Positions 61,889-64,000 of a stretch of 64,000 nucleotides of DNA are shown here, piece by piece. Position numbers and translations under genes: made by a program. A model generated the notes under the pieces. It saw only the letters and a list, made by a program, of their open reading frames with translations, did not search any database and was not told the origin of the DNA. Source of the stretch: Butyriboletus loyo (lineage: Eukaryota > Basidiomycota > Agaricomycetes > Boletales > Boletaceae); the NCBI GenBank assembly GCA_038093515.1, contig JBBPSI010000021.1:1-64000 (forward strand), in the 5' to 3' direction. Within the stretch, counting starts at the first letter, position 1, and each line of letters opens with the position of its first letter.

Positions 61889-64000
61889 CTACATTCGAAA
61901 CCCATCTGTATTCGTAAAGTTGTATGTGTGCATCCCGCCCCCGGAATCGCCGCTGGGGAGGGAATGAGATGACTGCCATCGTACAAGTGATTGATACCTA
62001 CATGATAAGTGGGAGCTCTCCGTTTTGGCTGTTTCCGACAGAAAAGTGGCCAACGTCGAAGTCCGTCCTCCCAATAACCGCGCCTTGGGCTTCATCTGTG
62101 CCTCCTATACCTGGCTCCCACAACCGTACGCAGCCTTGTCAAGGAGTTAGTCCCCAACTAATCTGACTAAATTGATGGAATGGTGACCTACCATCGTTAC
62201 CCCCACTCACAATCCCGATCCTATTCCTACTTTGTATCCAAGTGGCTGCAACAATACCAAACCCTCCACCTCCCACAGCATCTGATTCGTGGTGTTCGAA
62301 CTGGCAGAGTGGCCCGCGCGATAGCACACGCACGTCGTAAACGTGCAGTGCATTGTCAGTTCGCGCGACAGCGAGGAGACGTCCGTCAGGTGAGAATGAA
62401 GCTTGATTCACCTCTTCTGAACCACCTAGTTTCTGCTTAGAGCCAATGAGTGGTCGTACTTGGAACTTCTCGAGCTCCTCCGTCTCGCAGGCTTCTTTTA
62501 GCATGCGGCGAACGTCATAGAGGCGGACGGGATGTGTGCTATCTCTGCCCGATGTGAACAAAACCAGCGTCGTCCCATCCGGACTTAGAGCGGCAGCGTC
62601 CCCGGATTCCGTGGCGTCAAACTGAACTGCCTGAACCCCTCTGCGAATATCGAAAGCATGGTGGAAGCCGGTATGATCGTTTTCGTCACTTGGTTCGGAA
62701 GACGAGAATAAAAGGTGTTTCGAAGGCCCTTCTCCCCAGAGAGTGGAGCCAGCGGCGTGGTCGGATCCTCTCGGTGCTACATAAAGCTTTTTGGATGAAA
62801 AATTCACATCTATCATATCCTCGAAGAGGTCCTGAGAATAGAGCCGAATGGTACTGCATGACACCTGTTGAGATGTGAATGGCTAAAACGTGCAACACTA
62901 CATACCCGTCATGACAGGTAATGGCCAACGCCGAACCATCAGGGGCATACAATAAATCTTGTGGCGTGGAATCAAATACGACTGTATTCAAGTAAGGGAA
63001 GCGCGAGAATGAGAACGATACGGTAGACTCACTCTGATGCATTGCGTCCAGACCCTCGCGCTCTTCATGATCATCGTGGTCAAGTATCTCCCACGTTTGA
63101 ACGACGCGATCGCAGCCTGAGGACAGAAACTGCCTTGGGCTGTACGATATTGTAAGATACCCACACGCAAATTGTCGTACGTAACTCACTTGAAAGGATT
63201 AAACGCAATATCGTGTACAGAATAGTACTTCATTACTGAACCTGTGATAAATCAGCAATTCAATGAAATTCCTTGGAAACTCGAAGAAGACGACTACTCA
63301 CCGCGAGATGTATTCCGTGGGTGACAATGCGCGGGTGCCAAATGAACTAGTTCAGATATCTCAGTGAAGTGTACTGTGGAGCACCACAGGACCTTACCTC
63401 GGCCGTGGTGGTAGACGACCAACGAACCCAGTCTATTCTCCGGAGGCGGCGGCGGCTGATCTTCAGTTTTAGTGAAGTACCATTAAGTCCGTGAATTGGA
63501 TGCTTTTGTTTGGTACTGACCATTTTCATCATCATCGGATTCCTCCAGACCACCTTCCGCCACCGCGCAAAGTATCACACTATCTTGTACCTGAATGATT
63601 TTATTGACCGCTATGTGACCGGGGTTAGCTGGATATCCAAGCTCAATCACGTGGGCAACACTTGCGTCCAGACGATAGGTGGGGGTACTTTGCAGTTAGC
63701 TCGAGCTTGGTGTATCCTTTCTCGTAATAAAGATTGGGTGGACGACGAGGGAAAAGGAACTCTTGTCTCCGCGCATGATAAAATGGTTTTGGAAACCTGG
63801 TGGCGCCGTAATTCCTAGACATCTAGCACGCAATGCATAAGACGGAATGAAGTGGGAAGTGCTGTACTCACCGTTCCCCATGGGCCCGTTGAAATCCAAT
63901 CAAATGGAAGATGATGATAATCGACAGGAGGCTTTTTTCGTGGAAAATGGAAAGGAGGTAGGGGATGTAGTTTGGGTAGGTTACTATCCGACTCGTGCGT
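61889..64000 (-). CDS. WD40 repeat protein (5' end outside window)
   Basis: A WD40 beta-propeller protein whose N-terminus lies beyond base 64000: the frame THESDSNLPKLHPLPPFHFP is open at the window edge. Exons in order include LPFDWISTGPWGT, DASVAHVIELGYPANPGHIA, VQDSVILCAVAEGGLEESDD, LGSLVVYHHGRGKVLWCSTV and MKYYSVHDIAFNPF. WD-type repeats are FLSSGCDRVVQTWEI, LLYAPDGSALAITCHDGY, AALSPDGTTLVLFTSGRDST with VRLYDVRR, FSPDGRLLAVARTDNALHVY and GGNDGCVRLWE. The last exon ends GDSGGGMHTYNFTNTDGFRM with stop at 61889-61891. I cannot assign an orthologue. WD40 proteins scaffold complexes, including as receptors for CUL4 ligases; nothing here shows which. Confidence 0.82.

Overview
The window is nuclear DNA of a filamentous basidiomycete, probably an Agaricomycete. 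This is inferred from dense genes on both strands, many introns of about 47-85 nt with GT-AG (sometimes GC-AG) borders and CTNAC-like branch sites, and fungal versions of conserved eukaryotic genes. I recognise no intact transposon, virus, CRISPR array or secondary-metabolite cluster. The only RNA gene I can support is an intron-containing proline tRNA.

Layout. 1-2360: C-terminal part of the TOR kinase (FRB, kinase and FATC regions). 2650-5487: Arp8, an INO80 chromatin remodelling subunit. 5803-6897 (-): coiled-coil RING protein. 6898-9437: long gene-poor stretch. 9438-11321: Con7-like zinc finger transcription factor. 11322-13407: gene-poor stretch with an unusual hairpin at 13227-13283. 13408-15555: Saf1-like F-box/RCC1 protein. 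15948-16744: glutathione transferase. 17568-17648 (-): tRNA-Pro. 17770-19729 (-) and 20480-21430 (-): two proteins I do not recognise. 21799-24674: ELMO/CED-12 protein. 25072-27255 (-): methylenetetrahydrofolate reductase. 27980-29944: unrecognised basic Ser/Pro-rich protein. 31868-33797: vacuolar-type amino acid transporter. 34157-36902: R3H-SUZ RNA-binding protein. 37194-37923: RNA polymerase II subunit Rpb4. 38040-40201 (-): tRNA pseudouridine synthase Pus1. 41384-43970: p21-activated kinase. 44418-54236 (-): the ATM-family kinase Tel1, the largest gene here. 54736-56990: Pif1 helicase, divergent from Tel1. 57341-59944: carnitine acetyltransferase with both mitochondrial and peroxisomal targeting features. 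60216-61425 (-): PARP-type zinc finger protein. 61889-64000 (-): WD40 protein running off the window.

The genes are mostly core housekeeping and do not form one pathway. Genome maintenance is noticeably represented (Arp8, Tel1, Pif1, PARP-type finger), as are growth signalling and cell polarity (TOR, PAK, ELMO). The most unusual non-coding signal is the 25-bp hairpin at 13227-13283: all three departures from perfect symmetry keep G-U pairing only if the + strand is transcribed. No clearly novel multi-gene system was found. All splice models were worked out by eye and need transcript support.
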